Part shown: piece by piece, positions 60,960 through 64,000 of the stretch
Layout of the letters: the number at the start of each line of letters is the position of its first letter
How positions within the stretch are numbered: position 1 is the stretch's first letter
Source: Streptomyces flavidovirens DSM 40150
Lineage (GTDB): Bacteria > Actinomycetota > Actinomycetes > Streptomycetales > Streptomycetaceae
Assembly: GCF_000429085.1 (NCBI RefSeq)
Contig: NZ_AUBE01000003.1
Span: 248,001-312,000 of the forward strand
DNA: 64,000 bases
Direction: 5' to 3'
Notes under the pieces: model-generated
Database searches by the model: none
Told to the model about the DNA's origin: nothing
Seen by the model: only the letters and a program-made list of their open reading frames with translations
Made by a program: the position numbers and the translations under genes

Positions 60960-63900
60960 ATGTCCTGGCTGTCCAGATTCAGCCTCGCTCAGCGGGCGCT
61001 GACCGGTCTGATGTCGATCATCGCGATCGTCTTCGGCGCCATCGCGATACCGCAGCTCAAGCAGCAACTGCTGCCGACCATCGAGTTCCCGATGGTGTCC
61101 GTGCTGGCGCCCTACCAGGGCGCGTCCCCCGACGTGGTCGAGAAGCAGGTCGTCGAACCGCTCGAAGGCACCATCAAGGCGGTCGACGGCATCACCGGCG
61201 TCACCTCCACGGCGAGCGAGGGCAACGCCGTGATCATGGCCCAGTTCGACTACGGCAACGACACGAAGCAGCTCGTCGCCGATGTCCAGCAGGCCGTGAA
61301 CCGCTCCCGCGCCCAGCTCCCCGACGCCGTCGACCCGCAGGTCGTGGCCGGGTCGACCGACGACATACCCACCGTCCTGCTCGCCGTCACCTCGGGCCAG
61401 GACCAGCAGGCGCTCGCCGACCGGCTGGAGAACTCCGTCGTCCCCGTCCTGGAGGACGTCGACGGCGTCGGCCAGGTCACCATCGACGGTGTGCGCGACC
61501 TCCAGGTCGCCGTCACCCCCGGCGACAAGAAGCTCGCGGCGGCCTGAACGCCGCCGCGCTCGGCCAGGCCCTCCAGGCGGGCGGCGCCACCGTCCCGGCC
61601 GGTTCCTTCGCCGAGGACGGCAAGAGCCGCACGGTCCAGGTCGGCGGCGGCTACACGTCGCTGCGGCAGATCGAGGACCTGCGCGTCACCGCCACGCCCA
61701 CCGGCCAGGGCAAGCCGCCGAAGCCCGTACGCCTCGGTGACGTCGCCACCGTCGAGGAGCAGCCCGCCACCGCGGTCTCCCTCACCCGCACCAACGGCAA
61801 GCCCAGCCTGTCCCTGGCCATCACCATGGACCAGGACGGCAGCGCCGTCGCCATCTCCGACGCGGTCAAGGACAAGCTCCCCGAGCTGCGCGACACCCTC
61901 GGCTCCGGCAGCGAGATCGCGGTCGTCTTCGACCAGGGCCCGGCCGTCTGACCACCGAGGGCGCCCTCGGCCTGGTCTTCGCCGTCATCGTCATCCTGGT
62001 CTTCCTCGCGTCGGTCCGCTCGACGCTCGTCACCGCCGTCTCCATCCCGCTGTCCGTCGTCCTCGCGCTGATCGTGCTGTGGACCCGCGACCTTTCCCTG
62101 AACGTCCTCACGCTCGGCGCGCTCACCATCGCGATCGGCCGCGTCGTCGACGACTCGATCGTGGTCCTGGAGAACATCAAGCGTCACCTGGCGTACGGCG
62201 AGGAGCGCCACTCGGCGATCGTCACCGCCGTCAAGGAGGTGGCCGGAGCGGTCACCGCCTCGACCCTGACGACCGTCGCCGTCTTCCTGCCGATCGGCCT
62301 GGTCGGCGGCATGGTGGGCCAGCTTTTCGGCTCGTTCTCCCTCACCGTCACCGCCGCCCTGCTCGCCTCGCTGCTGGTGTCCCTCACCGTGGTGCCGGTC
62401 TTCTCGTACTGGTTCCTGCGCGCGCCCAAGGGCTCCGAGGGCGTCGACCCGTCCGAGCTGCGCCGCAAGGCGGAGGAGAAGGAGGCGCGCAGCGCCCTCC
62501 AGCGCATGTACGTCCCGGTCCTGCGCTTCGCGACCCGCCGCCGCCTCATGAGCCTGGCCATCGCGGCCGTCGTCCTCATCGGTACGTTCGCCATGGCGCC
62601 GCTGCTGAAGACCAACTTCCTGGACGAGGGCGAGCAGGACACCCTGTCCGTCACCCAGGAGCTGAAGCCGGGCACCAGCCTGGAGGCCGCGAACCAGGCC
62701 GCCCTGAAGGTCGAGAAGGCGCTCGACTCCATCGACACGATCAAGGACTACCAGGTCACGGTCGGCTCCTCGGGCTTCGCCGCCGCGTTCGGCGGCGGTA
62801 CGGGCGCCAACCAGGCGACGTACCAGCTCACCCTCAAGGACGCCTCCGAGTCCAAGGCCACCCAGGACCGGATCGACGAGGAGCTGGGCAAGCTCGACGG
62901 CATCGGTGACACCACGATCGGCGCGGGCGGCGGCTTCGGCAGCCAGGACCTGAGCGTGGTGGTCAAGGCCGGCGACGGCGACGTGCTGAAGAAGGCCTCC
63001 GAGCAGGTACGGGCCGCGGTCGCGAAGCTGGACGACGTCACCGACGTACAGAGCGACCTCGCCCAGAGCGTGCCGCGGATCTCCGTCACGGCCAACGACA
63101 AGGCGGCGGCCGCGGGCTTCAACCAGCAGACCCTCGGCGCCGCTGTCACCCAGGCGGTGCGCGGCACGACCTCCGGCAAGGCGATCCTCGACGACACCGA
63201 GCGCGACGTGGTTGTGAAGTCGGCCAGGCCGGCGACCACGCTGGACGAGCTGAAGAAGCTGAACCTCGGGCCGGTGAAGCTCGGCGACATCGCCGAGGTG
63301 AAGCTGGTCGCGGGTCCCGTCTCCAAGACCCGCATCGACGGCGCCCGCGCCGCGACGATCACGGCCAAGCCGTCCGCCGACAACACGGGCGCGGTGACCG
63401 CCGCGCTCCAGACGAAGATCACCGAGCTGAAGAAGGAGCTGCCGGCGGGCGCGAGCGTCGAGATCGGCGGCGTCTCCTCCGACCAGAACGAGGCGTTCGC
63501 CCAGCTCGGCCTGGCCATGCTGGCGGCCATCGCGATCGTCTTCATGCTGCTTGTGGCGACGTTCCGCTCGCTCGTCCAGCCGCTGATCCTGCTGGTCTCC
63601 ATCCCGTTCGCGGCGACCGGCGCGATCGGCCTGCTGCTCGTCACCGGTACGCCCATGGGTGTCCCGGCGATGATCGGCATGCTGATGCTCATCGGCATCG
63701 TCGTCACCAACGCGATCGTGCTGATCGACCTGATCAACCAGTACCGCGCCCAGGGCCTGGGTGTCGTCGAGGCGGTCCTGGAGGGCGGGCGTCACCGGCT
63801 GCGGCCGATCCTGATGACGGCACTCGCGACGATCTTCGCGCTGCTGCCGATGGCGCTGGGCATCACGGGCGAGGGCGGCTTCATCTCGAAGCCGCTGGCG

Positions 63901-64000
63901 ATCGTGGTGATCGGCGGTCTGATCACGTCGACGCTGCTGACGCTGCTGCTCGTACCGACGCTGTACGCGATGGTGGAGCTCCGCAAGGAGCGCCGCGCCA
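60960..64000 (+). pseudogene. RND efflux permease (HAE1/AcrB-like), two frame breaks, 3' end outside window
   Basis: ATG 60960. Homology to AcrB-type permeases continues throughout but in three frames. Residues 1-195 (LAQRALTGLMSIIAIVFGAIAI, then the porter domain) stop at TGA 61545-61547 after DKKLAAA. The next part (LNAAALGQALQAGGATV to VVFDQGPAV) is one base out and stops at 61951. From LTTEGALGLVFAVIVILVFL (61948 on) it is shifted by one more. The second break also lacks about six codons expected before LTTEG. IGRVVDDSIVVLENIKRHL is the conserved charged TM4 motif. It follows a two-component system. Confidence 0.7.

Noticed and set aside
61651..63795. A 714-codon minus-strand frame opposite the RND permease.
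   Set aside because: Shadow frame; the plus strand shows clear permease motifs even though it is interrupted.

Overview
The window is chromosomal DNA from a high-GC actinomycete, almost certainly a Streptomyces. The supporting evidence is very high GC at third codon positions, frequent GTG starts, 4-base start/stop overlaps (GTGA), and a gene set typical of the Streptomyces core: GlnA plus GlnII, LipA/LipB with DUF4191 and RDD proteins, an NsdA-like regulator, AceE, SucB and Lpd, PspA with PspAA, and DUF3043. Gene order resembles the S. coelicolor core segment running from glnII through glnA, lipA/lipB, aceE, sucB and lpd; this is recalled from general knowledge and was not searched. No rRNA, tRNA, CRISPR array, insertion sequence or prophage is visible.

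Layout. 1-5.3 kb: partial glyoxalase-fold protein, AhpD-like protein divergent from a MarR regulator with paired operators, a His/Met-rich membrane protein, a PepSY protein, and an MscS channel. 5.3-13.4 kb: the two glutamine synthetases (glnII, glnA), each with GlnR-type boxes upstream, enclosing an oxidoreductase, a MocR regulator with an AhpD partner, an ArsC-like protein, and an 88-aa protein behind a motif matching the DNA-damage (RecA-NDp/PafBC) promoter. 13.4-18.9 kb: RDD, DUF4191, lipA, lipB, NsdA-like regulator. 19-28 kb: FAD oxidoreductase, TIGR01777 epimerase, GNAT, SpoIIE-type phosphatase, DUF4240, SDR, phytanoyl-dioxygenase-like protein with AraC regulator, WYL regulator. 28.4-40.1 kb: aceE with a GntR regulator, then sucB, lpd and pepA, interrupted by a two-gene unit (degenerate NTPase-like protein plus membrane-anchored periplasmic-binding-fold protein). 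40.4-47.2 kb: a five-gene Pel/galactosaminogalactan-like exopolysaccharide locus. 47.2-54.4 kb: cobS, cobT and an MBL-CobU fusion, separated by a membrane-protein group (HIHH membrane protein, rhomboid-like protein, MprF-C-like protein). 54.7-64 kb: HtrA-like protease, methyltransferase, DUF3043, pspA/pspAA, a two-component system, and an RND permease with two reading-frame breaks that runs off the window.

How the genes work together. Nitrogen assimilation (glnA, glnII) and lipoate-dependent carbon entry (lipB and lipA supply the cofactor; SucB, AceE and Lpd use it) dominate the core. Envelope stress and maintenance (MscS, HtrA, PspA, MprF-C-like protein, RND pump with its regulators) is the second theme. 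The two accessory blocks most worth pursuing are the polysaccharide locus (deacetylase-like protein, PelF glycosyltransferase, membrane exporter candidate, two different GalN-polymer hydrolase families) and the 32.2-34.9 kb pair. A dispersed foldback repeat family punctuates intergenic spaces, and one 28-bp piece of it lies in frame inside the membrane gene of the polysaccharide locus.
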